Positions 42,095 to 51,469 are shown, counted from the stretch's first letter. The stretch is DNA of 55,603 nt from Lysobacterales bacterium (GCA_017302075.1 JAFLEB010000003.1:1-55603), one strand, 5' to 3'. Notes: generated by a model from the sequence alone, not told the origin. Translations and numbers: made by a program.

Positions 42095-42988
42095 ATGTTG
42101 AAGGGATTTGCGATTACCCCGCCTGTTGTGGGGCGGATCTCAATCGGGCGCGTGGTCGAACGCAATGGCATGCGCCTGCCCGAGAAGGATGACCAATTCA
42201 CCCTGACCAGCCAGGTCCAGAATAGGGATGGTTGGCTGCTGCATCCGCTCGACGAAACCCTGCGCCAACAGGCCGGAGGCAAGCTGCGCAGCCTGCCGGT
42301 CCGGCTGTTGTTCAACGACCCAAGTCTCAACCTGCGGGCGGATTTCAACCTGTTCGATCGCACCAACGGGCGACCGGTGTGCGTGGGCAATGGCGAGAGC
42401 TGCAGGCGCAGCGGGCAGGACGGCATCGAGACGCTGCCATGTCCTGGGCCGGAAGGCTGTCGGTTCGCAGAAGGCCAGTGCAAGCCGTACGCGCGGTTCA
42501 ATGTGCGTATCGGTGACGAAGACGAGATCGGCACGTTCGTGCTGCGGACCACGTCCTTCAACACCATCCGTACGCTGGCGGCAAGGCTGCAGTACTTCCA
42601 GGCCGCCTCGGGTGGGCTGTTGGCCTGCCTGCCGCTGGAGCTGAAGCTGCGGGGTAAGTCCACAACCCAGAGCCACCGCACGCCGATCTTCTATGTGGAT
42701 CTGGTGGTCCGCTCCGGAATGACCATGGAGCAAGCGATCACCGAAGCACGTCGACTGGATGGTGAGCGCCAGCAAGCCGGCTTTGACCAGGCCGCGCTGG
42801 ACGAGGCGGCACGCCAAGGCTTTGCCAACGGCGCCTTCGAGGATCTGGAGGAAGACGTGCCGGCAGTGGTGGAAGAGTTCTTTCCGCCGTCGAGCGACGC
42901 CGTGGGCACGCCAGCACCTGCACCGCCGAGGCCGCTCCGGCTCGCCGGACGCCTCAACGACAAGGTCGCCCAGCTGGGCGACGCCTAA
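42095..42988 (+). CDS. Cys-rich integrative-element protein (Gp3-like RDF/zinc-binding)
   Basis: A 297-residue protein found next to YqaJ/DUF932 genes in integrative elements, often labelled hydrolase or metal-binding. It has a Cys cluster (FDRTNGRPVCVGNG, SCRRSG, LPCPGPEGCRF, GQCKPYARF) able to bind zinc, followed by FVLRTTSFNTIRTLAARL. This arrangement resembles Gp3-type recombination directionality factors of phage serine integrases, but the similarity is only by pattern. The C-terminal 60 residues are acidic then Pro-rich. GGAGG precedes the ATG, 9 bases after the exonuclease stop. Confidence 0.7.
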   Translation: MLKGFAITPPVVGRISIGRVVERNGMRLPEKDDQFTLTSQVQNRDGWLLHPLDETLRQQAGGKLRSLPVRLLFNDPSLNLRADFNLFDRTNGRPVCVGNGESCRRSGQDGIETLPCPGPEGCRFAEGQCKPYARFNVRIGDEDEIGTFVLRTTSFNTIRTLAARLQYFQAASGGLLACLPLELKLRGKSTTQSHRTPIFYVDLVVRSGMTMEQAITEARRLDGERQQAGFDQAALDEAARQGFANGAFEDLEEDVPAVVEEFFPPSSDAVGTPAPAPPRPLRLAGRLNDKVAQLGDA

Positions 42989-43011
42989 AACCCAACCCAA
43001 GGAGAAACACC

Positions 43012-43305
43012 ATGCTGAAGCAACTCGGCATTGCCGCGGCGTGCGGCATCGCGCTGTATGGCATCGCCCGTTACATCAAGAACAACCATGTCGTCGTGAT
43101 CGACGCGTCTGGCGACTTCCCGGACCTGTTCGCTGCAGGCACGAAAGCCCACGAAGCCGCAGAGGCGGGAACCGAAGTACCACGCGATGGCGACGACCTC
43201 GTCACCATGCCGCGAGCGCCCGTTGATGCTGCGGTGGCGGAAGTGGCGAGCACCGACACTGGTCAGGGACATTCACCCGGAGAAGCACCGCAGGCGGCGT
43301 CATGA
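43012..43305 (+). CDS. Small single-span membrane protein of the element
   Basis: A 97-residue protein with one N-terminal helix (LGIAAACGIALYGIARYI) and an acidic, Ala-rich tail (AAGTKAHEAAEAGTEVPRDGDD). A strong AAGGAGA lies 7 bases before the ATG. Its stop overlaps the radC start by 4 bp, so the pair is translated together. No function recognised. Confidence 0.7.
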   Translation: MLKQLGIAAACGIALYGIARYIKNNHVVVIDASGDFPDLFAAGTKAHEAAEAGTEVPRDGDDLVTMPRAPVDAAVAEVASTDTGQGHSPGEAPQAAS

Positions 43306-43790
43306 CCATCGAGGCCAAGCTGTACGTGCGTGAGAAGACCCGATACAGGACTGCTGATGCCGAGCAGGTACTGGCCGCCGCCCAAGAGATCGTCGATGCC
43401 CGCATGGTCCGGGGGACGTCGCTCAAGGACCCTGCAGTGGCCAGTAACTTCTTCCGCGACAAGTTGGGTCACCTGGAACGCGAGGTGTTCGCTGCGGTGA
43501 TGCTGGATACGCGGCATCGTCTGATCGAGTATGTGGAGCTGTTCCAGGGCACGATCGATGGGGCCGAGGTGCATCCCCGCGAGGTTGTCCGCGTGGCGCT
43601 TCGACTCAATGCTGCGGCTGTGCTGGTGGCGCACAATCATCCGTCTGGCGACGTGGAGCCATCGGCAGCGGATCGTGCGGTCACCGCGCGGCTGAAGCAG
43701 GCGCTCGCCTTGGTGGATGTGCGACTGCTCGACCACGTCATTGTTGGTGGAGGGCAGAGCCTCAGTTTGGCGTCCAGCGGAGTCGTATGA
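43302..43790 (+). CDS. radC: RadC-like JAB-domain protein (short form)
   Basis: A 162-residue protein with the JAMM/JAB metal motif VAHNHPSGDVEPSAAD (HxH..S..D) and the preceding FAAVMLDTRHRLIEYVELFQGTIDGAEVHPREV. It lacks the helix-hairpin-helix start of chromosomal RadC (about 225 residues), like the short forms that occur in ICEs and plasmids. Role unclear; a peptidase/isopeptidase-type fold or DNA-repair accessory has been proposed for the family. It is the last gene of the plus-strand module. Confidence 0.92.
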   Translation: MTIEAKLYVREKTRYRTADAEQVLAAAQEIVDARMVRGTSLKDPAVASNFFRDKLGHLEREVFAAVMLDTRHRLIEYVELFQGTIDGAEVHPREVVRVALRLNAAAVLVAHNHPSGDVEPSAADRAVTARLKQALALVDVRLLDHVIVGGGQSLSLASSGVV

Positions 43791-43829
43791 GCCACCACCC
43801 GCAATGCTAACGATAATCACAGAGTGCAA

Positions 43830-43869
43830 GCGGGGATGCGAATGCATCCCCGCGTTCCGTTCCTTTTTC
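43830..43869 (+). terminator. Rho-independent terminator after radC
   Basis: A 10-bp stem (gcggggatgc / gcatccccgc) with loop gaat at 43830-43853, then a T-rich stretch (43855-43869). It ends the plus-strand module 40 bases past radC and lies close to the end of the convergent GHKL gene, so it may work in both directions. Confidence 0.8.
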
Positions 43870-43909
43870 TTTCTTCATGAATAGAGCAGCAGCGCCGAAA
43901 ATCGCCTCT

Positions 43910-45877
43910 CTAAGCAGCTTGTGACTTGCTTGAAGTCAGAGGAGCCTCAAGCTCTGTTTGAATAGGGCGTTCAAGCACCCGCTCCATCAGGGTGTCCGTA
44001 GGGATGCTTGCGTATCTGGCCGCCAACGTGTCACGAAGTTTCATCATTCTGCGGTTCGCGGTGTCGATCAGCACGCCGAAGGTTGTCGCTCGAACGCGCC
44101 CATATTGGCGCTTGTCATCTCCAACCTTCTTATCGTTGGCGACGCCGGCAGCGATGGACTGTCCTACCACCCATGCGGATACGAAGGGAACTCCTGAAAT
44201 GGCGCCAGATGCAGCAATGTCCTGCACATAGCCATCGGCCTGATTCACTTCTTTCCGAGTCAGCTTGAACCCGCCCTTCTTCAACTCGATCAGCAGCACG
44301 TGTTGCAGCTGCACTACTGAAGGATCTGCAGGGTCAAACGCCTCGATCCCAACCAGCTGGAGCGTCACCTTGTCCGGAAGGACAACTATGTCTGGCCGGT
44401 TCTTCTCATTGATGAACTGGCCCCCTTCCTTTTGGAACAGCTGCTTGGCGACCGTTTGCAAAGTCGCATTCGAGCAGAATTCTTCTGACTCGAACTCTGG
44501 GCCAAACAACCAGCGTGACCGCAGAATCAGCGGGTGCAGCGTATGGAGCTCGTCCGTTTCCGGGTCATCGGCGATCCTTCTGATCGTCTCGATGACGCTC
44601 AGTCGACCATCAATCTCATCAAGTACCCGCAATGCGTCCTTGATCGACCACTCTTCAAGCAGCTGATCCAGTCCTGCCACGTCATCCGGCGGCAGGGCCG
44701 ACAGCTTCTGAAGAAGAGCCGCGCCGCTCTTCGACTTCTCCAGATTGATCACCGCCTTGACCGCAGCCGATAGGAATTCCGGCGAAACAGTTGGGTGGGC
44801 TTGCGCGATCGCCTTGGCAAACTCGGCAACCTCGGCCCTGGCACCCCGGCCCAGTGTCGTCAGAGCCGCTCGATTCTGAGAAAGAGCATCGACAGTGGAC
44901 TCCTCCACCACCTCAACAGCCAAGTCCTGAGCAACCCGCTCAATGTGCTCAGCGGTTGCCTTGAACAGCTCGGAAACAGGCTCGGTCCGCTGGAATGCGG
45001 TCCAGTCACGTTCTACGTGCTCATCGAACCCATGCGTGTCCACAATGACCTTGTACCGACGAGCGAAGCGCGTACGTCCATCGAAGCTCGCGACCGAGCC
45101 TATGGACCAGGATGGTGTCCCTACAAGGCGCTTCTGGACCCAGAAGGCGATCCCCTGGTGCACTGCCGAATGATTCAGGAGCGTCGAATCAATCACGATG
45201 ACGGTCGCTGAACGCCCATCAGAGAGCGCGATCGTCTCCTCGCTGACCTTGCCGCCAATCTCGGCAACGGTTCGCGCCACTCCGTTGACCTGAACCTCAA
45301 ACTCCGGGTCATGGACAAATCGAGCTGCCAGAACGGTCAGGATCTCCTCTGCGTTGGGCAACTTGCGTTCGACCTGAACTGATAGCTTCGTCCCGCTTCC
45401 ATCCCGGGAATCAGAATCCCCGCGTCTCAACACGAATGGGCTGGTACCCGCGCCCGTTCCTACAGTGAAAGTCGAAAGGACGCCATCCCGCCATGTCTCG
45501 ACTTCGTACTCATCACCAAAGCAAAGCATCCCGTGCCGTCCAACGCCGTTTCGGCCATAGGCCTTGCGCGGTCGCGCGGATTTTCCCTTCGGGAACTCGA
45601 CGTTAACGCCCTGATGCTTGAGACGGTCATACCCAAGCGTCATCCACCGCCGCTTGAATTGATCAGGCGTCATCCCATGACCGTTGTCTTCTACCGTAAG
45701 AGTCCCTCCGATTTCGGTAGGCAGGATAACTTTCACACTTGATGCCCCCGCATCCCAGGCGTTCGCAACCAGTTCGGTCAATGCCACCTGCGGCACGTGG
45801 GCAACCTGTCCGAGCTCACGCAGCAGGTAGTCCTCTTCGAACAATGACGTTTGCAGCACGTCCGGCACCTTGCTCAT
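43910..45877 (-). CDS. GHKL ATPase with PD-(D/E)XK-like C-terminal domain (paraMORC-type, RM-associated)
   Basis: A 655-residue protein. The N-terminus is a GHKL ATPase: N-box TELVANAWDAG (E35 and N39), DNGHG (64-68) and GRNGVGRHGMLCFG, with an S5-like section next. A helical middle part leads to a C-terminal domain with RPDIVVLPD (D496), LLIELKKGG (E531-x-K533) and a following Gln (Q546), matching a PD-(D/E)XK nuclease core. MORC-like GHKL proteins (paraMORC) are known beside bacterial restriction-modification genes. It is the last gene after hsdS with a 36-base gap, so it probably belongs to the type I system. An upstream GTG at 45889 is an alternative start. Confidence 0.82.
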   Translation of the reverse strand: MSKVPDVLQTSLFEEDYLLRELGQVAHVPQVALTELVANAWDAGASSVKVILPTEIGGTLTVEDNGHGMTPDQFKRRWMTLGYDRLKHQGVNVEFPKGKSARPRKAYGRNGVGRHGMLCFGDEYEVETWRDGVLSTFTVGTGAGTSPFVLRRGDSDSRDGSGTKLSVQVERKLPNAEEILTVLAARFVHDPEFEVQVNGVARTVAEIGGKVSEETIALSDGRSATVIVIDSTLLNHSAVHQGIAFWVQKRLVGTPSWSIGSVASFDGRTRFARRYKVIVDTHGFDEHVERDWTAFQRTEPVSELFKATAEHIERVAQDLAVEVVEESTVDALSQNRAALTTLGRGARAEVAEFAKAIAQAHPTVSPEFLSAAVKAVINLEKSKSGAALLQKLSALPPDDVAGLDQLLEEWSIKDALRVLDEIDGRLSVIETIRRIADDPETDELHTLHPLILRSRWLFGPEFESEEFCSNATLQTVAKQLFQKEGGQFINEKNRPDIVVLPDKVTLQLVGIEAFDPADPSVVQLQHVLLIELKKGGFKLTRKEVNQADGYVQDIAASGAISGVPFVSAWVVGQSIAAGVANDKKVGDDKRQYGRVRATTFGVLIDTANRRMMKLRDTLAARYASIPTDTLMERVLERPIQTELEAPLTSSKSQAA

Positions 45878-45913
45878 GGCTCTATCCACCCCCTCATTCT
45901 GATGATCCGGTTC

Positions 45914-47095
45914 TCATGGCCCGCGATCCACAGAGCTGAATAGACGCTCCAGCCTGGCAGGCAGCAGCGCGGCGTTGTCGGCGCGGATGGCGGCGTAACG
46001 AGACCTGAGGTGAATGACAGCGGGAACGGCCGCGCCGAGCCGATCAAGCTGCCGACGAGGCGGGAGCCAGAGTTGGTGACCTAGCACCTGATCTGGCTTG
46101 ACTCGTTGTCGACGATCACCCAGTCCCTTGCTGCCACGCGCTATTGACTGCCAGACGTCAGGCGATCGGAAGTAGGCGTATAAAAATTCCGGATTGGCAT
46201 GTTCCAGGTTGATGTCGAATGCGGGGAACTCATTGGAAACGAACGCACCGTCATGCTCCTGTCCCGCGACAGCATATGCGCCCTCAAACGCGAACAAGCG
46301 GCTGTACACAAACTGCCCTGCGCGAATCCGATACAAGGTTGCGGCACTGGTCGTTGCCCCATCGATAGGAGGCTTGGTAAAAAGCCCCCGCGCGAAACTC
46401 AGCGCTCCGACATTTGGATAGCTGTGCTCGGGCTTTACGGACACCGGATTAGAAACCAACTTGAGTACGTCGCCAAGGCTCCCCTGGGTCCAGCCTTGCC
46501 TGGCACGCTCAGCATCCGACAGATCAGCGCGGGTCGCCAAACCGATTAACAGACGATCGGCATCGGCCTCGATGGCGTCGATGTGGGCGATCAGCTGCCG
46601 TGTCTTGTCAGCCAGGGCATCGAGGCGGGCGACGATGGCTTGCTGTTCGGCCAGCGGGGGAAGTGGGATTCTCTGCTGAAGGAAGCGATCCTCCCTGATC
46701 CGCACCCGATTCGTCGTCCCTTCGCTGGATGCCTTGCAAAGATCGACGAATGGTTCGGACTGGACAAGCCAGCTCATATACCCAGGCAAGCATCCTCCGG
46801 CTTCTCGCAGCTCGAACGAAGGGAAGTCGTTACTGACAATCGCCCCATCAAGCTCAGACGGAACCATGCCCAAGGCCCCGTTGCGGGCATCAATCTTGGA
46901 AAGGATCAGCTGGCCACTGCGCACGAACCGGCGGGCCGTCGTTACGTCTGCCCCACGGACCTTGCCGCGGCTGACGACTCCCTTTCCCCACAGCCGAATC
47001 GTGACCTCGTGGTATTCCGTATCGGGGGCAAGATCCGCAGGCGAGTCGGCACGGGACAGCAGTTCGTCCAAGGGCACTTGCGGCCAATTGCTCAC
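45914..47095 (-). CDS. hsdS: Type I restriction-modification specificity subunit
   Basis: A 393-residue specificity subunit with two target-recognition domains. The central conserved region RIPLPPLAEQQAIVARLDALADKTRQL and the C-terminal repeat WLPPRRQLDRLGAAVPAVIHLRSRYAAIR form the spacer coiled coils that set the distance between the two half-sites of the DNA target. The second recognition half includes YIxAYF-like FLYAYFRSPDVW. The start overlaps the hsdM stop by 4 bp. The recognised sequence cannot be deduced from sequence alone. Confidence 0.93.
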   Translation of the reverse strand: MSNWPQVPLDELLSRADSPADLAPDTEYHEVTIRLWGKGVVSRGKVRGADVTTARRFVRSGQLILSKIDARNGALGMVPSELDGAIVSNDFPSFELREAGGCLPGYMSWLVQSEPFVDLCKASSEGTTNRVRIREDRFLQQRIPLPPLAEQQAIVARLDALADKTRQLIAHIDAIEADADRLLIGLATRADLSDAERARQGWTQGSLGDVLKLVSNPVSVKPEHSYPNVGALSFARGLFTKPPIDGATTSAATLYRIRAGQFVYSRLFAFEGAYAVAGQEHDGAFVSNEFPAFDINLEHANPEFLYAYFRSPDVWQSIARGSKGLGDRRQRVKPDQVLGHQLWLPPRRQLDRLGAAVPAVIHLRSRYAAIRADNAALLPARLERLFSSVDRGP

Positions 47096-48684
47096 GCCTC
47101 AACCTCGGCCACAAGCTTCTCGATTTCCGACAGCAGCTTCTGCACTTCCGATTCGTGCCCGCGCATCCGCGCAACCAGCGCGGCCGGCGGCACATGCTCG
47201 ACACCCTGTTTCGCATTGGGATTCTTCAGATCCAGGTTGTAGCCACGCCTGGCGATCTCACTCGCCTTGACCTTCCACGCCTGCGGCCCCTCCTCACGCT
47301 TCTTCCACCACGCCAGGCAATCGGCGAACTCCTCGAACTGCATGGGCGCGGTCTTGGAGTACTTCTTGCGGCCTTCCGGCAGCGGAATCTCGTAGTACCA
47401 GATGTTTTTTGTCGGTCCGCCGCGCTCGAAGAACAGCAGGTTGGCCGGAATGTCCGTATAGGGCGCGAACACGCCCTGCGGCAGGCGCACGATGGTGTGC
47501 AGGTTGAAGCCCTTGAGCAGCTGTTCCTTGATCAGCGCGGCCACGCCGTCGCCAAACAGGGTTCCGTTGGGCACGACCACGGCGGCGCGGCCGCCGTGCT
47601 CGGCACGCCCGGCCTTGCGCAGGCGGCCGTGGGCCGGCACCGGCGCATCCTTGTGGCGCAGCATGCGCATGATGTACTGCAGGAACAGCAGCGCGGTTTC
47701 ACTCGTCTGCAGGTTGGGCGGGAAGTTGGCCTTGATGCCGGCCTCTTCCTCGCCGCCGAACGGCGGGTTGGTCAAGATCACGTCCACGCGCTGGCTGTGG
47801 CCGATCTCGTTCAACCGCTGCGAAAGCGTGTTGCCATAGGCGATCTGGGGCGCATCCAGCCCGTGCAGCAGCAGGTTCATCTCGGCCAACATGTAGGGCA
47901 GTGGCTTGGCTTCCTGCCCGTACAGCGTGGCCTGGTGCAGCAGCTCGCGCTGCTTCGTGTCGCCCTTCACCTGCTGATTGAGGTGGTCGAAGGCTTCGAC
48001 CAGGAAACCGCCGGTGCCGCAGGCCGGGTCGAGCACTGTTTCACCCAGCCGCGGATCGGTGACCTGCACCATGAAGCGCACCACCGGGCGGGGGGTGTAG
48101 AACTCGCCCGAGTCCCCGGCCGCGTCGCGCATCTCGCGCAGCATCGACTCGTACAGGTGCGAGAGAGTGTGGATTTCCTCGCTGCTGCTGAAGTGGATCT
48201 GGTTGATCTTGTTGAGCACGTCGCGTAGCAGGTAACCGCTGACCATGCGGTTCTGCACGCCCTTGAACACGTTGGAAATGACGCGGCGCTGGCCGCCGTT
48301 GGCCTCGCGGTCGGCCAGCGAGCGCAGGTAGGCGAACACGCCGGCCCGTCGCTTGCCGTCCGGGCCGGGCGCCTTGTCCTGGCTCAGGAAGGCCAGCAGC
48401 TCGTCACCGTTGATGCCGTCCGAGCGCGCGGCCCAGTCACGCCAGCGGTATGGGGGTTCGATCAGCGGCTCGTATTTGCGGCCGTCCATCGCGGCCTCGT
48501 CCGCCTTGCGGGTTTCCAGGTCGTCGAGGAACTTCAGGAACATCACCCAGGTGAGCAGCGGCAGGCGGTCGGCGTCGCCGTTGAGGCCCTTGTCCTTGCG
48601 CAGGATCTGGCGCACCGACTTGATGAGGGCGGACAGCTGCTGGGCGGTGGTCTGGGCGGGTTTTGCTTTCTTGGTACGGGGCAT
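47092..48684 (-). CDS. hsdM: Type I restriction-modification DNA methyltransferase subunit
   Basis: A 530-residue N6-adenine methyltransferase. Motif I (DPACGTGG, 219-226) binds S-adenosylmethionine and the catalytic NPPF lies at 306-309. GEFYTPRPVVRFMV before motif I and the helical N-terminal HsdM domain are typical. With HsdS it protects the host DNA; with HsdR it forms the restriction complex. Sequence start MPRTKKAKP is basic. It lies 12 bases after hsdR. Confidence 0.95.
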   Translation of the reverse strand: MPRTKKAKPAQTTAQQLSALIKSVRQILRKDKGLNGDADRLPLLTWVMFLKFLDDLETRKADEAAMDGRKYEPLIEPPYRWRDWAARSDGINGDELLAFLSQDKAPGPDGKRRAGVFAYLRSLADREANGGQRRVISNVFKGVQNRMVSGYLLRDVLNKINQIHFSSSEEIHTLSHLYESMLREMRDAAGDSGEFYTPRPVVRFMVQVTDPRLGETVLDPACGTGGFLVEAFDHLNQQVKGDTKQRELLHQATLYGQEAKPLPYMLAEMNLLLHGLDAPQIAYGNTLSQRLNEIGHSQRVDVILTNPPFGGEEEAGIKANFPPNLQTSETALLFLQYIMRMLRHKDAPVPAHGRLRKAGRAEHGGRAAVVVPNGTLFGDGVAALIKEQLLKGFNLHTIVRLPQGVFAPYTDIPANLLFFERGGPTKNIWYYEIPLPEGRKKYSKTAPMQFEEFADCLAWWKKREEGPQAWKVKASEIARRGYNLDLKNPNAKQGVEHVPPAALVARMRGHESEVQKLLSEIEKLVAEVEA

Positions 48685-48696
48685 TGCGCGTTCTGC

Positions 48697-51093
48697 TTAC
48701 TGGTACAGCGTCGCCTGCAGTCGGGTGACGGCCTCGCGCAGGGCGGGCACGCCGCCGAAGTGGCGGTCTGCGATTTCGGAAGGGGTGCCGTAGCGGTCGA
48801 AGGGGTCCACCTTCAACAGGTCCGACAGGCGGTTGAACTGGATCACGCCGCGCTCGACGTAGCGGTCGAGCAGCAGGCGCAGGATATCGCGGGCGGTGTC
48901 GCCGTACTTCGAGAACTGGTCTTCGGCCTGCTTGCGCGCTCGCTCGGCGCGCTGGCGACGGGTCAGCAGCGGCGCGTTCCACGCCAGGTGACACAACAGA
49001 TCGAAGGCGTCGGCGTCCTGATGGCCGGTGGAGGCCGCCAGCTCATCGAAACTGATGTGGCGCTCTGCCAGTTCGCGCAGGACTTCGATGCGGGTATCCG
49101 GCCTGGCCCACTTCGACTTCAGTTCGTCGCGGCTGGGAAACAGCGAGCGCACAGTCCGGGCCGAATACTCGGTGTAGCGCACCACCTGGAGCTTCTTGCC
49201 GTCGGCATCCAGGTCGTAGACCAGATGGCCAATGACTTCGACCGTGCCGCCGTCCACATAGAACTTGCGCGGTGCGTCAGATTCCTCACTGGTGACGCCG
49301 GCGATTTCCGGATCGTCCTCGGATTCGACTTCCGGGTACTCGGGCGGTGGATTGGTCTCGCTCTGTTCCTTCTCTACCACCTCGCCGTCATCGTCGATGG
49401 TGACCTGCTCGATGCGCGCAGGTTCGCCGTCGAAGTCCGGGTCCGCAAAGTGCTGGGTCGCGGTGCCGGTGAAGTCGATGATGTTGAAGAACTCCTTGCC
49501 GTAATCCACGCGCAGACGGGTGCCGCGGCCGATGATCTGCTTGAACTCTGGCCTCGAGCCGACGACGCGGGCCAGGACCACGTTCTTGACCATCTCGGCA
49601 TCTACGCCGGTGGTCAGCAGCTGGGACGTGGTCAGGATGACGGGCGTAGGTTCATCGACATCCTTGAACTTGTGCAGGTGGGCAAGGCCGATGGCGCCCT
49701 CGTCTGCAGTCACGCGGCACACGTAATCCGGATAGTCGCGAACGAGGTCGGCGTTGAGGTTCACCAGCGCCTGCCGCATCTCGGACGCGTGCTCCTGGTC
49801 CACGCAGAAGACGATGGTTTTGGCGAAGCGGTCGGTGCCGCGCATGAAGTCGGATAGATGCCTGGCCATTGCCTGCGTGCGTGCACGCAGGGCCACGACC
49901 CGCTCGAAGTCCTTGGTCTGGTATTCCTCGTCCGGAATCTCGCGGCCGAAGCGATCCAGTTCGTCGCGGTTCGGACGCCAGCCGGCGGCGTCGGCCGTGG
50001 TGATGACGCGATGCACCCGGTAGGGCGCGAGGAAGCCGTCCTCGATGCCCTGTCGCAGGCTGTAGGTGTAGACCGGGTTGCCGAAGTATTCGTAGCTGTC
50101 CCGGGACTCCTCGCGCAACGGAGTGGCAGTCATGCCGAAATGCGTGGCCGCCGAGAAGTAGTCCAGCACCTTGCGCCAGCTACTGCTGTCGCGGGCTGAA
50201 CCCCGGTGGCACTCGTCGATCACGATCAGATCGAAGAAGTCCGGGGTGTACTGCCGGAACACATCCTTGCTGGCCGTCGTGAGGGCCTGGTAGATGCCGA
50301 AGTACATGTCCCGCGCCTGACTGGGATCGGCGCCGGTGATCTTGTGGCGGGCATCGCCGAAGTGGATGAAGTCCTTGTCCTTGGGGTCATCAACCAGGAT
50401 ATTGCGATCGGCCAGGAACAGGATCTTCGGGCGGCGGTACTCGCCACTACGGTTCCAGCGGCTGTTCCAGAGCTTCCAGCACACCTGGAAAGCGACGCTG
50501 GTCTTGCCGGTGCCCGTGGCCAGGGTTACCAGCACCCGCTTCTGGTCGGACAGGATGGCCTCGACCACGCTGCGGATGGCTGCGTCTTGGTAATAGCGGG
50601 GGATCTTGCCGGACGTGAGGTTGTAGGGCTCCAGCCATTGCGCCTGTGCGGACGCCGGGAGCCCGCTCTCACCGTTCAGGCGCGCCCAGATTTCCTCGGG
50701 CGTGGCGTAGTGATCGACTTCGCGCTCGGTGCCCGTGGTGTAGTCAATTTCGATGATGCGGCGGCCGTTGGTCGCGTAGGCGAAACGCAGGCCCAGCAAC
50801 TCCGCGTACTCACGCGCCTGCTGGACACCGTTCTCGGCCGGCAGACCAGCCTCCTTGGCCTCCACAACGGCAATCGGGAAGTCGCGTCGGTAGTAGAGCA
50901 GGTAGTCCGCTCGGCGCTGCTTGGCGCGTCGGGCCTTGCCGCCGATCAGGAGGATTCGGCCATCGGTGATCTGGTGCTGCTCTCCGATGGAGTAGGGGGC
51001 TTGCCCCCAGCCGGCCAGCCGTATTGCAGGCGTCACCAGCTCGCGACAGGTGTCCGCTTCAGTCAGAAGCTGAGTGGCTTGAGTTTCGGTCAC
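48697..51093 (-). CDS. hsdR: Type I restriction endonuclease/translocase subunit
   Basis: A 798-residue motor subunit, a length typical of EcoEI-like (type IB) HsdR. The N-terminal nuclease has D63 and the VVEAK motif (E78-x-K80); the SF2 helicase has Walker A ATGTGKT (192-198), DECH box (VIDECHRG), TATP and later QIIGRGTRLR; the C-terminal part fits the EcoEI R domain. All motifs are intact, so the system is probably active. GTG at 51093 is chosen because it follows AGGGGGAAGC and gives VTETQATQLLTEAD, while the open frame to 51246 has no family-like sequence. Confidence 0.94.
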   Translation of the reverse strand: MTETQATQLLTEADTCRELVTPAIRLAGWGQAPYSIGEQHQITDGRILLIGGKARRAKQRRADYLLYYRRDFPIAVVEAKEAGLPAENGVQQAREYAELLGLRFAYATNGRRIIEIDYTTGTEREVDHYATPEEIWARLNGESGLPASAQAQWLEPYNLTSGKIPRYYQDAAIRSVVEAILSDQKRVLVTLATGTGKTSVAFQVCWKLWNSRWNRSGEYRRPKILFLADRNILVDDPKDKDFIHFGDARHKITGADPSQARDMYFGIYQALTTASKDVFRQYTPDFFDLIVIDECHRGSARDSSSWRKVLDYFSAATHFGMTATPLREESRDSYEYFGNPVYTYSLRQGIEDGFLAPYRVHRVITTADAAGWRPNRDELDRFGREIPDEEYQTKDFERVVALRARTQAMARHLSDFMRGTDRFAKTIVFCVDQEHASEMRQALVNLNADLVRDYPDYVCRVTADEGAIGLAHLHKFKDVDEPTPVILTTSQLLTTGVDAEMVKNVVLARVVGSRPEFKQIIGRGTRLRVDYGKEFFNIIDFTGTATQHFADPDFDGEPARIEQVTIDDDGEVVEKEQSETNPPPEYPEVESEDDPEIAGVTSEESDAPRKFYVDGGTVEVIGHLVYDLDADGKKLQVVRYTEYSARTVRSLFPSRDELKSKWARPDTRIEVLRELAERHISFDELAASTGHQDADAFDLLCHLAWNAPLLTRRQRAERARKQAEDQFSKYGDTARDILRLLLDRYVERGVIQFNRLSDLLKVDPFDRYGTPSEIADRHFGGVPALREAVTRLQATLYQ

Positions 51094-51469
51094 GCTTCCC
51101 CCTACGGACACAGAAGAGCACTGCTTTGCTGCGTATTCAGATCCCCGCCAGTCGCACCAAGATTTTTCCTTTGGATCGAGGTCGCCTGAGTGTGCAGTTG
51201 CGGCTCTTCCAGAGCGAGATTGCCTTTCACTTCCTAGGGCGTCCACCGACGTTCATCGAAAGCCAGTGGCTCAGAACGGTAGATCTGGCGGTAAACGTCT
51301 GATCATCTGAAGATTAGTGACAATGAAAACATGAAGTTAGGGATAATTTTGGAATCCATCCGGGGCTGCCATCTTCGGACCTCGCGTCCACCCGAACCCG
51401 CCGCAAGGCGGGTTTCGTGTTTCCGGGCCCGGCGCGATGCGACAATCCGCGTCCCGCCCGGAGTTCGCC
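51094..51469. other. Right boundary region of the accessory island
   Basis: About 376 bases with no gene. The part near 51094 should contain the hsdR promoter (minus strand). An AT-rich stretch (51290-51350) separates the island from the GC-rich chromosomal side, which begins with the terminator at 51395. No tRNA or direct repeat that could be an attachment site was recognised here. Confidence 0.5.
51395..51420 (+). terminator. Terminator-like hairpin at the island-chromosome boundary
   Basis: An 8-bp stem (aacccgcc / ggcgggtt, 51395-51402 and 51407-51414) with loop gcaa, followed by TCGTGT. It does not follow any gene in this window, so it may be the remnant 3' end of a chromosomal gene displaced when the island entered. 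Confidence 0.6.

Noticed and set aside
51094-51469. tRNA or tmRNA 3' end as integration site at the right boundary
   Set aside because: No T-arm, anticodon arm or CCA-like end could be assembled from the sequence; only a simple terminator-like stem is present.
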